A DNA stretch of 64,000 nt from JAWSVE01 sp050789445 (GTDB lineage Bacteria > Pseudomonadota > Gammaproteobacteria > Pseudomonadales > Cellvibrionaceae), in the NCBI GenBank assembly GCA_050789445.1, contig JAILXR010000001.1, positions 62,001 to 126,000 of the forward strand, in the 5' to 3' direction. Below are positions 1 to 9,451 of the stretch, one piece after another (the first letter of the stretch is position 1; each line of letters opens with the position of its first letter). The notes beneath the pieces are model-generated. The model worked only from the letters and a program-made list of their open reading frames with translations. It did no database searches and was not told the origin of the DNA. The position numbers and the translations under genes were made by a program.

Positions 1-11
1 TTTTCGCTCAT
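1..11 (-). CDS. Start of a further gene of the left-hand operon (partial, first codons only)
   Basis: An ATG on the minus strand at 11-9 begins MSEK and runs off the window edge. It is preceded by AAGGAAATCACT, a good Shine-Dalgarno at suitable spacing, and lies only 10 bases after the stop of the zinc-ribbon gene. The position suggests a seventh gene of the same operon. Nothing can be said about its product. Confidence 0.5.
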
Positions 12-21
12 AGTGATTTCC

Positions 22-561
22 TTAGTGTGTTTTAAGAAGTATAAATTGTTTTATGTGTTGTTTTTCGGGATGTTTTTCTAACCATATATAAAATTCTTCG
101 ACTTTAGAAAAGTCTTTTTCTCCTAGAATTTTTTCATATCGTGATTTTTCTATATTCCATTGACGCTGTTTTCTTAAGCCCTTTTGCCAAACCTCTGTTG
201 TGATCTGAGCAAGCTGAGTGTGTATTCCTAGATTTTTGAGTAACCTCCACTCTCCTTTGTCTAACCAGACATCATCACAATTGGAACAAAGATCTAATTT
301 GTTTTTTTGATCCAGGCCGATTCGATATTTAAGCATAATACGGCTACATTTAGAGCAAATAATGACTTTGTTAGAATCATCGCTCTCTATCGGTAAATTA
401 TTAATGTGAGGGGAAGTTTTAAGGTCTAAATTGGACGACCAAAACCTGAAGCTAAAAAGTGAAATTAAATTACCATGACAGCTTGAGCATTCTGCAGCGA
501 CTAACCCAGTTTCTAGTTCGGTTGCTTTTAATGTTGGCTCATTACATTTAGGACAGTTCAT
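22..561 (-). CDS. TFIIB-type zinc-ribbon protein, last complete gene of the PspA/flotillin operon
   Basis: This 179-residue protein has two zinc-ribbon halves. The first starts at residue 3 (CPKC, later CSSCHG) and the second near residue 69 (CSKC, later CSNCDDVWLDKGE). The 'CxxCxGxWLDxGE'-like ending of the second half is typical of the zf-TFIIB family (PF13453). Between and after them lies a basic helical region with no recognised domain and no membrane segment. It starts 18 bases after the ATPase gene, so it should be co-transcribed, but its ribosome-binding site (AAGAGA) is weak. The family has no settled biochemical role; a structural or adaptor role for the large ATPase is only a guess from position. 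Confidence 0.8.
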   Translation of the reverse strand: MNCPKCNEPTLKATELETGLVAAECSSCHGNLISLFSFRFWSSNLDLKTSPHINNLPIESDDSNKVIICSKCSRIMLKYRIGLDQKNKLDLCSNCDDVWLDKGEWRLLKNLGIHTQLAQITTEVWQKGLRKQRQWNIEKSRYEKILGEKDFSKVEEFYIWLEKHPEKQHIKQFILLKTH

Positions 562-579
562 TTTATTTCTCTTAAATGT

Positions 580-3500
580 TTAAGATTCTTTTGGTGTTTT
601 GAGACTTTTTTTTCGTGCAGTTGGTTTCGTAGATCTAGTCTTGTTAGAATTTTTTTTGTTATTCAGTCTAAGCTCATGTAATTGCTCAGAGACATCCTGC
701 ATTTTATCGTGAGTACGCAAATCAATTTCGAATTTTTTATCCATTGTGCGAATTAAAGGAAAAATACTGTTTTCCATCGTTTCTGCTAGTGCTTTTAATA
801 GCTTATCAATTCCCGGTACTGGCTGATTGATCACTTCGACCTTACTTTGATTACTTTGTAATATTTTGTTTATTGAATTGAGTGTTTGTTCTGTGATTAC
901 TAGCTCTTGATTGGCTTTTTCAATGTCGTTAGATTTTCTAGTGCTAGAAGCTACTGTTTTTTCAACACTTGCATTTAATAACTTAATGCCATCAACAAGA
1001 TCAACTAATTGCGAAACAACTCTAGTTCCTGTGTTTTGATCATCGCCTCCAATAGATTTGTTTCGGATGAAATCTTTTTTGATTTGCTCCCAGCGAATGG
1101 TTTGCTCTTTTGTCATTGTCCCTCTAAGTTCAGAAAGCTTTAACAGGTTATCTTCGGTTCCCGTTGTCAATAATTGCGCCTCTCCTAGATAGTGATCGTT
1201 AATCATCTGCTGCATTTCACTATCATTCATTACAGCATTAACTTTCTCAGCCATTTTATTCATATTTCGATAACTACCTTGTAGCTTGAATGTAGGCTCA
1301 GTCCTGTACTTATCGTTTTGTGCTGCTGACGCAATGTATTGACGATTAATCTTTAAAATAACGTCTTGTATGACAAATAGTTTTTTGAGAACTGTTGTGA
1401 TTTCATTGAGCTCAGCACCACTATATTGGTGCTGTAAATCAGTTGTGGGAATATTATTGCCTTTGGCAATTTTTACTAGTTTATAAAAATCATCCATGCT
1501 TCGAGTGGCGAGCGGGGCTAAGACTTTGTTAGAAGTTAGTGCGTTCTCAATATAACTGAGAGCGAATTGCTCATCCATTCCTCCAAGTACATCACCGAGG
1601 TTATAAATATCTGCTCGGTTTGCGAGCATGTCAGGTATTTTAAATAGCTCACCTGATTCGGTGTATGGATTACCCGCCATGACGACGCAGAATTTCCTAC
1701 CCCTCATGTCATAGGTTTTTGTTTCTCCTTTCCAGACGCCTTCTATTCGACGCGTGCCATCACAAAGAGAAATAAACTTTTGCAAAAACTCTGGGTGAGT
1801 ATGTTGTATGTCATCTAGATATAGCATGACGTTATTACCCATCTCTAAAGCAAGGTTTAATTTTTCAAGCTCTTGCCGTGCCGTTGCGTTTGGTGCTTGC
1901 TCTGGATCGAGTGATAACACATCGTGTCCAAGCGACGGGCAATTGATTTTCATAAAAATCAAACCCAAACGACTTGCGACATATTCCATAAGTGTGGTTT
2001 TACCGTACCCCGGCGGGGATATCATCATTAGCAGACCCATGAGATCTGTTCTTTTGTTTTCGCCAAGAGTCCCCATTTGTTTTGCAAGGTTGTCGCCAAT
2101 AATCGGTAAATAGGAGTCATTAATTAACTGATTACGTACAAATGAACTCAGAGGTCTTGCTTTAAAAGATTCAAGTTTTAATTGTTGTTTTTCTTTTTGA
2201 GTTATTTCATGACGTAAGTTTAAATATCTTTTGTACGCGGGTATGACTTCAAATTTATGCTTGTTCAGTTTCAATAAAAATGCATCAAGAGCGAAAGATA
2301 ATTGTCGATTCGTTATTAATGGATGATCCCCCATTAATCCCTCGACCGTTAGCTCTAAATCTACTTCTGTGTTTCTCCGGTCTAATCGCTCTTCGCTATT
2401 AATGAGCGCAATTGCCTCAGGGATATAGCGTTTTAACTTGGATAAGTTTTTCTCTTCTACCAAGGCATTGAGCCAAGCTGAGGTGAGCTTCCAGCGCTCA
2501 GCGGGCCAACCAATCATTTCCTCAAGTGATCGTTGATACCTCTTCCATGTTTGATCGTCCATTGATTGTCGAAGTTCTTCGGTTAATCGAACAGCGTATT
2601 TACTAACAATGAACTCAGTGCGATCTCTACTGAGTTCGGCAACTAAGTATTCTGATGCTGAGCGAATCTCAAGTGCAGATACAGTAATTGGATTTGATGA
2701 AATGAATGAAGAAATTGCTTGCTCAATCTCTTTTGCTAGTAACTGCTTTGCATCTGCGCTGGCAAAAACAGATTCCATCTGTCCAGCTGATTCAGCGCGA
2801 GTGGGCCAAGTTTTATAGGATAAAATATTTTTATTAGCTTCTTTTGGGGTATGGCTTTGATGAAATTCTTTTTTAATATTAGCCCAGAATATTTGGGCGA
2901 TAGCGCGGCTCATGGGGTTGAAATACAAGAGGTCTGCACTATCCAGTGCCGGAATTAATTTTTGTAAAATAAGGACTGAATCATGATCATGAATACCTTT
3001 TTCATAGCCTTCTTTATATCTTGGAGTCGCAAAGTCTTTAGCTATGTTATTAAGCTCGGTACTATCTAATAGCGCATGCTTGAGGATATCAGCGTTTAAT
3101 CCATGTTGATGATTTTGTGCCGCCTGTAGAATTGAAAAAGCTAAATATTCCGAGCGGTAAACATTTTCAGTTTCAGACTCTAACGAAAGATTCCAGTATG
3201 GCTGCAATTTATTAAGCTCGTCATTATCGATAACTTCAAAAAAATCTGTTCCGGTTAAGTGGGCACTTAGTTTTCCATTTCTTGGTATTAATGTTAAATC
3301 GAGCTCTTGGGTATTCACAGAAAATTTATGATTAGGCCCCAGTTTAATGACGTTACCACCGTCCTCAAAGATATCTGTTTTATCACGCAGTGCACGAAGT
3401 GCCTGCTCTTTTGCGGCTTTAAACTGCGACTCTATATCGTCAGCTTTGACTGAGCTGTTTAATTCTCGTAATTGTTCAACGAGGTCTCGTACTTTTAAAA

Positions 3501-5940
3501 CCAGAGCGTCAGAGGCAAAGTAAGTGTTGAGTGTGTCAGGATCAGTGAATTTAAGAGATCTTTTTTCAATACTTTTTACTATTCGACTAGCGGCATCTTC
3601 CACATTTTGCGCTTTACGTTGTTGTTCATCTAGAAGTTGCTGTTTGTGAGATTCGAACGATTCATATATCTCCTCACGTTTATCCATGATGTCTGAAAGA
3701 AATTGATCGAAATCACTAAATTGGCTTTCTAACTCTTCTAGTTGAATTAATAATCGAGATAACTGTTCATCACAACGGTCAGGGGTTGTAGATAGGCCGA
3801 GGGCGTTTGTAATTGTTTGTGAGAATAATTTAAATTGTGCACCAAATTGCGCAATCGCTTCTTCTGATCCTAAACTTTTTTGCTTTATTTTAGCTTCGGC
3901 TTTACTTTGATTTAATTTTGAATACACATGAGATATAGAATCGATGATGCGGGTACGAACAGTTGCATCATCGACTTTTAGTGTGCTCATTAATTCAGAT
4001 AAAAGGTCTAGTCCGGCAGCTGAAGACTCAATCGCCTCAATTAAAGGGAGCAATTCTGCATTGGAGTGACTTGCCTCTACATCGTTATTTAATAAATTAA
4101 TTTTTTCTAAGTATGGATCAAGTGCATTTTCTGAGGATAAAAAAATCACAGTCTTTTGGCTTAGCTCTTCTTCCTCTTTAATTAATTGTTCTTCTAATTG
4201 CTTAATGCGATTTAAATTAATGTAACGATAATCTTTTATTGTCGTAAGGTGACCTCGTTGCCGTCTAATTCGGCTGAGAGTATCAACGTATTCTTCAGCC
4301 GTCTCGTCATTGCTGATACGTATTGCTCGAATAATAGCGTCTTGTTCATCCTCGGTTTCTGCCATCGTTTTTGCAGATTGTTGTTTGATGCTTTCGACTT
4401 TTTCAAATTCATCGATTACGAGTTCTGCAGTCACCGCAATGCTTTTCAGCGAGTCGCTTATAGGCGAAGCTTCTTTTTCTTCTAGCCAATAATAGGCATC
4501 AAATAATTTTTGCGGGCTTTGGCTTAATTCTTCATACAATCGAACAGAAACGGATTGATTATCTATCGCTCGACAAATACTAAAAATATCCGACACACCA
4601 CGCACTAACTCTGCGTTACCAATACGCCCAAAAAATGTTTGGCTGCTAGGCGCCTTGCTTGCAAATTCATCGCTTACATAAGGCGTCTGCCAAAGTTGCA
4701 TTGGATGAACTCGTGTCGGCTCATTCTCTGCGGAAAATATAACAATGTTTCCTTCGTCAGATAGGGCATAACCATGCCCTAGAATTGGATTTTGTAAGGA
4801 TTTATTTATAAGGTTGTAGGCGAGTAGGGCGACAACACCATCGACTGGCTCATAAAAAACATAAAGTACATCTTCGCCATTGGGTGAGCGGATCGCTCGT
4901 TTAAAGCGGAGTCCAACCGTATTTGTTTCAAACGTTTTATGTTCGCCAGTTTGTAGGTAGTATCCATCAGGAAAGATAATTCCGTGATCTTCTGGTAGTT
5001 GAATACAGGATTGACCGATAGCATCGATGCGTAATATATCTTTTGTAAATGGGTTGTAAATTAGATGGCGCCAAACATCTTCTCTGTAAGGCAATATTTT
5101 AAGTAATATCAATTCGCCGACAGACGCGTATTGAACCTCAACATCATCCAGTGATTGAGTTGAATCTTCTACTGGCTCTCTATAAATACCCAAGCCGTCT
5201 TCCGTGTTGTTTTCGATTTTTATGGTAAGATCGCCCGCCAAAGTTTCAACAAAGACGGTATCTAAAATATTAATGTGTGCATGACGACCATGAACAATAT
5301 CGTCTCGTTTACATGTATGCCATTCAAAATCGTAGGAGGGTGGTAACTGGATATCGCGTTCACCACGATTATCGATATACTTTTCAACAGAGCCATCAGC
5401 CGACAGCGACCACCTAAAGACGCGAATGTCTTCCGGCCTTTCTCCAATTTGAAAACCTGCGAGTAACTTGCCATGGTTGATGGTAAGTTCGACTAAGCGA
5501 GTGTGTTTGTAATATCTATAGAGCTCTTCAAAATCATTAGTAAAACTTTGATCAGATAAAAAAGTATTTTGAATCGCAGCGGGTTCCATTTCAATATCAT
5601 CACCACTTTGATCAAGTGTAAAAAGCGCAAAGACATCATTGATCTTTGTTTCTTTTTTTAATCCGATGAAAACATTAAAACCAAAGAGCAGGTAGGGTCC
5701 TACTTGAACGATGTCTCTGGCGATACAATTGTTTTCTGTTCTTACTCGAACACGTGCTTCGACGCTCATGTCTGAGCTACCGAACTCTGCTAGCCGTCCT
5801 TCATTTAATTCGTTGACCAGTGATTTAAGTTGCTTACCTTGTTTGATTAAGCGTTTACTTATGATCTCGTATGCACCGCCTTCTTCAACGGCATTATCCA
5901 CTATATTATTGGCGTCAGATGACTTTTCCTGTTGTGTCAT
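580..5940 (-). CDS. Very large AAA ATPase of the 'DNA repair ATPase' (DUF3686) family
   Basis: The 1786-residue protein resembles the family labelled 'DNA repair ATPase', with a beta-rich DUF3686-like N-terminal part over roughly the first 450 residues. Long charged helical and coiled-coil stretches follow (about 480-900). An AAA module sits near residue 1300: Walker A SPPGYGKTT at about 1310, Walker B VMLYLDDIQ at about 1373, then a sensor-like VVMAGNPYTESGE and a finger-like NRADIYNLGD. The C-terminus is helical and ends in a Lys/Arg-rich tail. There is no signal peptide or membrane segment. A DNA-repair role rests on the family name only. The neighbours (PspA, flotillin, YqiJ) argue for a remodelling ATPase acting on a membrane-bound assembly. 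Its start has GGAAGGA upstream, and an 84-base gap with a hairpin separates it from the flotillin gene. Confidence 0.85.
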   Translation of the reverse strand: MTQQEKSSDANNIVDNAVEEGGAYEIISKRLIKQGKQLKSLVNELNEGRLAEFGSSDMSVEARVRVRTENNCIARDIVQVGPYLLFGFNVFIGLKKETKINDVFALFTLDQSGDDIEMEPAAIQNTFLSDQSFTNDFEELYRYYKHTRLVELTINHGKLLAGFQIGERPEDIRVFRWSLSADGSVEKYIDNRGERDIQLPPSYDFEWHTCKRDDIVHGRHAHINILDTVFVETLAGDLTIKIENNTEDGLGIYREPVEDSTQSLDDVEVQYASVGELILLKILPYREDVWRHLIYNPFTKDILRIDAIGQSCIQLPEDHGIIFPDGYYLQTGEHKTFETNTVGLRFKRAIRSPNGEDVLYVFYEPVDGVVALLAYNLINKSLQNPILGHGYALSDEGNIVIFSAENEPTRVHPMQLWQTPYVSDEFASKAPSSQTFFGRIGNAELVRGVSDIFSICRAIDNQSVSVRLYEELSQSPQKLFDAYYWLEEKEASPISDSLKSIAVTAELVIDEFEKVESIKQQSAKTMAETEDEQDAIIRAIRISNDETAEEYVDTLSRIRRQRGHLTTIKDYRYINLNRIKQLEEQLIKEEEELSQKTVIFLSSENALDPYLEKINLLNNDVEASHSNAELLPLIEAIESSAAGLDLLSELMSTLKVDDATVRTRIIDSISHVYSKLNQSKAEAKIKQKSLGSEEAIAQFGAQFKLFSQTITNALGLSTTPDRCDEQLSRLLIQLEELESQFSDFDQFLSDIMDKREEIYESFESHKQQLLDEQQRKAQNVEDAASRIVKSIEKRSLKFTDPDTLNTYFASDALVLKVRDLVEQLRELNSSVKADDIESQFKAAKEQALRALRDKTDIFEDGGNVIKLGPNHKFSVNTQELDLTLIPRNGKLSAHLTGTDFFEVIDNDELNKLQPYWNLSLESETENVYRSEYLAFSILQAAQNHQHGLNADILKHALLDSTELNNIAKDFATPRYKEGYEKGIHDHDSVLILQKLIPALDSADLLYFNPMSRAIAQIFWANIKKEFHQSHTPKEANKNILSYKTWPTRAESAGQMESVFASADAKQLLAKEIEQAISSFISSNPITVSALEIRSASEYLVAELSRDRTEFIVSKYAVRLTEELRQSMDDQTWKRYQRSLEEMIGWPAERWKLTSAWLNALVEEKNLSKLKRYIPEAIALINSEERLDRRNTEVDLELTVEGLMGDHPLITNRQLSFALDAFLLKLNKHKFEVIPAYKRYLNLRHEITQKEKQQLKLESFKARPLSSFVRNQLINDSYLPIIGDNLAKQMGTLGENKRTDLMGLLMMISPPGYGKTTLMEYVASRLGLIFMKINCPSLGHDVLSLDPEQAPNATARQELEKLNLALEMGNNVMLYLDDIQHTHPEFLQKFISLCDGTRRIEGVWKGETKTYDMRGRKFCVVMAGNPYTESGELFKIPDMLANRADIYNLGDVLGGMDEQFALSYIENALTSNKVLAPLATRSMDDFYKLVKIAKGNNIPTTDLQHQYSGAELNEITTVLKKLFVIQDVILKINRQYIASAAQNDKYRTEPTFKLQGSYRNMNKMAEKVNAVMNDSEMQQMINDHYLGEAQLLTTGTEDNLLKLSELRGTMTKEQTIRWEQIKKDFIRNKSIGGDDQNTGTRVVSQLVDLVDGIKLLNASVEKTVASSTRKSNDIEKANQELVITEQTLNSINKILQSNQSKVEVINQPVPGIDKLLKALAETMENSIFPLIRTMDKKFEIDLRTHDKMQDVSEQLHELRLNNKKNSNKTRSTKPTARKKSLKTPKES

Positions 5941-5980
5941 TGTCTTTGTCCTTCCAGCAAATGAAGAGAATAAATGTGGG

Positions 5981-6004
5981 GTGAGGAGATGTAGATAACC
6001 TCAC
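5981..6004 (-). promoter_or_regulatory. Hairpin between the flotillin and ATPase genes
   Basis: The inverted repeat GTGAGG / CCTCAC has a 12-base loop in the only sizeable gap inside the left operon. On the transcript no U-run follows, so it is not a classical terminator. It could protect or process the mRNA and set different levels of flotillin and ATPase. Confidence 0.35.
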
Positions 6005-6024
6005 TCCGTATTTATTGAGATTGG

Positions 6025-7992
6025 CTATTCTTTATCAGCCGCTTCTTTGCTTTTTGTACCGGACGAAGTACCGCTAGGTGTTTGAGTCACTTTGTTGACT
6101 AAAGCCGCAACAGTACTACTTTTATCCGCTAACCCATCAATCGCTTTACCGATAGAAAGTGATTTGGCGAAATTATTGAAGAAGTGATCTTCACCGCCGA
6201 CGATATCGATCTTCGCTCGTTGCAATGCGGTCGCAAGGACTTCTGCGTTTTCTTTCGCGATATCTTTTCCTGCTTCAATCGAAGCTAGTACTTCTTTCAG
6301 TGCAGTTTCTAAGCCCATTCGATATTCTTCATGCGCTCTTGCATCGTCACTCATCGTACCCATCGCTTCGAATTTATCCATCAAGCCATCCGCTTCTGCT
6401 TTAAATTGTTCGCGAGTCACTTCCGCTCCAGACATGCCAATTTCTTTGTTAGCTTTTGCTTCAGAGCTACCTTTAGCTGCAATAACATCAGCTTCAGATG
6501 TTCCAACTGAGCGGTGAGCTGCGGCTTCTGCATCGCCTTTAGCTTGTATGACGTGCGCTTCCGCAACACCTTCCTTCTCTAGTGCATCTGCTTTAGCTTC
6601 TTGTACCTTCGCATCAGCAAGCCCTGGTGCAGCACGTTCAGCTTGCACACCTTCAGAAAGCTTTTTCATTGCATCAGCTTCTTTCGCAGTAGCTTCCAAT
6701 TTAGCTTGTGCAATTGTCGTTATTTCTACTGCTTTATGCTGAGCCGATAACTCTTCAGCTTCAGCAGCTTTGACTAATTTAACTTTATCTTCTTCGGCGA
6801 TTGCTTCAGCCGAAAGGACTTGTACTTGTTTCAGTCGATCCGCTTCTGAGACTTCTCGTACCTCTTTGATTTTTTCTTCTTCGATAGCAACTGTTTTGTC
6901 GACAGCGACACGCTCTCTGATAACGTTTGCGATTTCTTTCTTCTCAACTTCGACGGCTTTTTCAGCCTCGATTCTTTGTAGTTCTACCTCTCTTTCGCGA
7001 GAAACAATCTCTAGATCCTTGGCTCTAGTAACTTTTTCGATTTCGATGACAACTGCACGCTGTCTATTTTGCTCTGCAACTTCTATTTCTCTTTTTTGGT
7101 TTTCTGTTTGTACAGCAAGATCTTGTTCTACAAAAATCGTTGTAGACTCAGCCTTTTTTCGTTCTTCTTCCTGCACTTTAATTGTTTCGGCTTCTTCTCT
7201 GGCTTGAATTGTAGCGACTTCTCTTGCCTGACGAGCTTCAGCATCTTTCTGTTGTCGTTCCAGTTCGAGCATAGCCTCAACGGTTTCGACATTCTTCTTT
7301 TTGATGGCAAGCTCTTCATCTTTCTCAAGTATATTTGTACGAACATTTTGAGTTGCTGTTAATTCGGTAATCTTTTTAATACCTTCAGAGTCCAAAATAT
7401 TGCTTGGGTCTAATGATACTTTTGGTGTTTGTTCTAGGTAATCGATTGCAACGTCTTCAAGAACATAACCATTTAGATCATTGCCGATGACCTCAATAAT
7501 TTTATCTCTAAATTCTTGTCTGTTTTCAAAGAGCTGAACAAATTCTATTTGCTTGCCAACTGTTTTTAATGCCTCAGAAAATTTTGCATTAAAAAGATCA
7601 TTGACTGCGTCTCGATCAGAAGCTCGGCTGGCACCTAAAGATTTTGCAACTTTGAGAACATCTTCAGGTGTTTCATTAACTCTTAAATAAAAGGCAACTG
7701 TGATGTCTGCTCTCATATTATCTTGGCAGATCAACCCATCTTTACCTCTTCGGTCAACCTCCATTGTGATCAGAGAAATTCGCATTAATTCCTTTTTATG
7801 TATAACAGGGATGATCCAGGAACCTGTGAAAAATACTTTTGGTCTTGAACTTAAATCATTTTTAATTAAAGCAACGCCTTGCTCGACTTTGACATAAAAG
7901 GCTTTGAATAAGGCAGCCATAACGACTAAAAAAAGAAAAAAACCACCAACAAAAACCAGCAACCCCATGAAACTAGGTAAATACTCAGACAT
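6025..7992 (-). CDS. yqiK: Flotillin/SPFH-family protein, YqiK-like
   Basis: This 655-residue protein has one N-terminal membrane segment (about residues 8-30), then an SPFH/band-7 domain (about 30-200). A very long Glu/Ala/Lys-rich coiled coil with EA-repeats follows (about 220-560), and a helical tail. This is the layout of bacterial flotillins of the YqiK type, which oligomerise on the inner face of the inner membrane. In E. coli yqiK lies beside yqiJ, and here the YqiJ-like gene is directly upstream with a 17-base gap. The start has a strong AAAGGAG. The C-terminal flotillin part probably meets the OB domain of the YqiJ-like partner or PspA; that is inference. Confidence 0.9.
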   Translation of the reverse strand: MSEYLPSFMGLLVFVGGFFLFLVVMAALFKAFYVKVEQGVALIKNDLSSRPKVFFTGSWIIPVIHKKELMRISLITMEVDRRGKDGLICQDNMRADITVAFYLRVNETPEDVLKVAKSLGASRASDRDAVNDLFNAKFSEALKTVGKQIEFVQLFENRQEFRDKIIEVIGNDLNGYVLEDVAIDYLEQTPKVSLDPSNILDSEGIKKITELTATQNVRTNILEKDEELAIKKKNVETVEAMLELERQQKDAEARQAREVATIQAREEAETIKVQEEERKKAESTTIFVEQDLAVQTENQKREIEVAEQNRQRAVVIEIEKVTRAKDLEIVSREREVELQRIEAEKAVEVEKKEIANVIRERVAVDKTVAIEEEKIKEVREVSEADRLKQVQVLSAEAIAEEDKVKLVKAAEAEELSAQHKAVEITTIAQAKLEATAKEADAMKKLSEGVQAERAAPGLADAKVQEAKADALEKEGVAEAHVIQAKGDAEAAAHRSVGTSEADVIAAKGSSEAKANKEIGMSGAEVTREQFKAEADGLMDKFEAMGTMSDDARAHEEYRMGLETALKEVLASIEAGKDIAKENAEVLATALQRAKIDIVGGEDHFFNNFAKSLSIGKAIDGLADKSSTVAALVNKVTQTPSGTSSGTKSKEAADKE

Positions 7993-8009
7993 AATGAACT
8001 CCTTTCTGT

Positions 8010-8699
8010 TTATATTTTGTTTTCAAATTCCGACGCTGAAACGACACGATATACATGTTCGTTCTCGATATATTCGAGAAGTGCTACCCGATCACCCCGA
8101 TTAAACACCTCTCCCTCGTAAGACCTAACTTTGACAATAAGTCCTGCACCACCATCTTCAATAGTGGCCTCACCAAATTGCTGGTCTACGCGTGTTGTCC
8201 TGACCACTGCAATTTGCCCAACTATGTTTCTCTCTACCTGCTGATTTGCAGATTTAAAAATAGGTCTTAATGGTTTGACGATGAGAGATGTGACAATCGC
8301 CGAAAGATATAGGGATCCAATAAAGATAGGTATCCCTGCTAAGAATTGAATTACCCCATCAGGAATAAATGGAAAAATAAAATGTACTGCGTAATAACAA
8401 ATAAACCAACCAATTAGGGACATCAATGAAACGAGAACCGGGATTGGTATTCCATTAAGGCCTAATCTAACTAATAATCCTGCTAGCACATTTAGATTTG
8501 AGAGGGAGTCTCCTGCATCAACATCTAAATCGGCTTCAGGGATGTCAAAGTTTAGAAAATCCATGTCTGCTAGTCCTAATACTGCTAAACATCCATACAA
8601 AAAGCAGAGTATTAAGAAAAAGGAAAAAATAACGGTTGGAAACGATGTAATGTTTAGATAAAACGGATCCATCGCTTCCGTTAAAAAAATGGCAAACAT
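8010..8699 (-). CDS. yqiJ: YqiJ-like inner-membrane protein with C-terminal OB-fold (NfeD-like)
   Basis: Of 229 residues, the first 155 or so hold about four hydrophobic segments (around 18-42, 68-90, 92-115 and 120-145). The last 70 form a small beta domain (GQIAVVRTTRV to LLEYIENEHVYRVV) typical of the OB-fold of NfeD/YqiJ proteins. NfeD-type proteins work with flotillins, and the flotillin gene follows by 17 bases. The start has an excellent AAAAGGAG. It probably anchors and scaffolds the flotillin assembly. NfeD itself is the alternative name, but there is no ClpP-like protease domain. Confidence 0.85.
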   Translation of the reverse strand: MFAIFLTEAMDPFYLNITSFPTVIFSFFLILCFLYGCLAVLGLADMDFLNFDIPEADLDVDAGDSLSNLNVLAGLLVRLGLNGIPIPVLVSLMSLIGWFICYYAVHFIFPFIPDGVIQFLAGIPIFIGSLYLSAIVTSLIVKPLRPIFKSANQQVERNIVGQIAVVRTTRVDQQFGEATIEDGGAGLIVKVRSYEGEVFNRGDRVALLEYIENEHVYRVVSASEFENKI

Positions 8700-8745
8700 G
8701 TGTAGCTCCTTTTAATTGTTATTTTTCGTCAGCCGTTTTTTTAGG

Positions 8746-9441
8746 TTATTTTTCTGCCCGACTTTTTTTAATTCTTTCTAGTACATCGCTAGCTTTGTGC
8801 GTACTTGATGTTATACCTGCTTCTTCAAGTTTGTTTTTTAAAGAACTATCGACGTTTTCTTCAGAAAGTTCATTGGCGACTTTCATCTGAGCATCTTTTA
8901 GAGTTTGTTTTTCTTTAAGCCGCTCTAGTGAATCCATTGCTGTTCTCAGTTTCGAGTTGGTTCCGCTATGTCTTTCGGCGACAGCTGCTTGTGCCCGCTG
9001 AACATTTTCTGTCGCTTTAACAGTGTCAACTTGTTGCTTAAGTCGCTTTATTGTTAATTCAGTTTGCCTAATGGTCTCGCGCAGTTTATTTACGTTTTCA
9101 GTAAAGCCATCACGCAATTTTTTCTCATCATCTAACTGGTTTTCAAGATCTGCAATTTTAGTGGCGACCTCTAGGGCTAAAGCCTCATTGTCAGCCTCTA
9201 ACGCTTTGACAGCATATCCTTCATGTTCTTGGATTGCGGACTCAATTTTTTTAACTTTTTCTTCCGAAAGCTTTTGTCGAGCCATAATTGTGGCCAGTCC
9301 ATCTTTTGACTGTTTTAGTTCTTCACCAGCGTCTCGAACTTCTTGATCTAAAATTCGTAAAGCTTGTGTGTCGACGATAGCTTCACCAGCTTCATTTACA
9401 CCACCTTTTAACGCGGTTATCATTTTTGCCCATACGTTCAT
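8746..9441 (-). CDS. pspA: PspA/IM30-family membrane-stress protein
   Basis: This 231-residue protein is almost wholly helical and coiled-coil, begins with the NVWAKMITALKGG-type amphipathic N-terminus of PspA/IM30 and has no membrane segment. PspA/IM30 proteins are ESCRT-III-like: they polymerise on stressed inner membranes and keep them sealed. It sits 10 bases after the YjfI-like gene with TAGGAG upstream. The pair matches E. coli yjfI-yjfJ, so this may be the YjfJ branch rather than the pspABC branch. No PspF, PspB or PspC is nearby, so the usual PspF/sigma54 control is not expected here. Confidence 0.88.
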   Translation of the reverse strand: MNVWAKMITALKGGVNEAGEAIVDTQALRILDQEVRDAGEELKQSKDGLATIMARQKLSEEKVKKIESAIQEHEGYAVKALEADNEALALEVATKIADLENQLDDEKKLRDGFTENVNKLRETIRQTELTIKRLKQQVDTVKATENVQRAQAAVAERHSGTNSKLRTAMDSLERLKEKQTLKDAQMKVANELSEENVDSSLKNKLEEAGITSSTHKASDVLERIKKSRAEK

Positions 9442-9451
9442 GTTTGTTCTC

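Noticed and set aside
6548..7362. Plus-strand Ser/Ala/Phe-rich frames over the flotillin gene
   Set aside because: They are mirror frames of the Glu/Ala coiled coil; no start signals.
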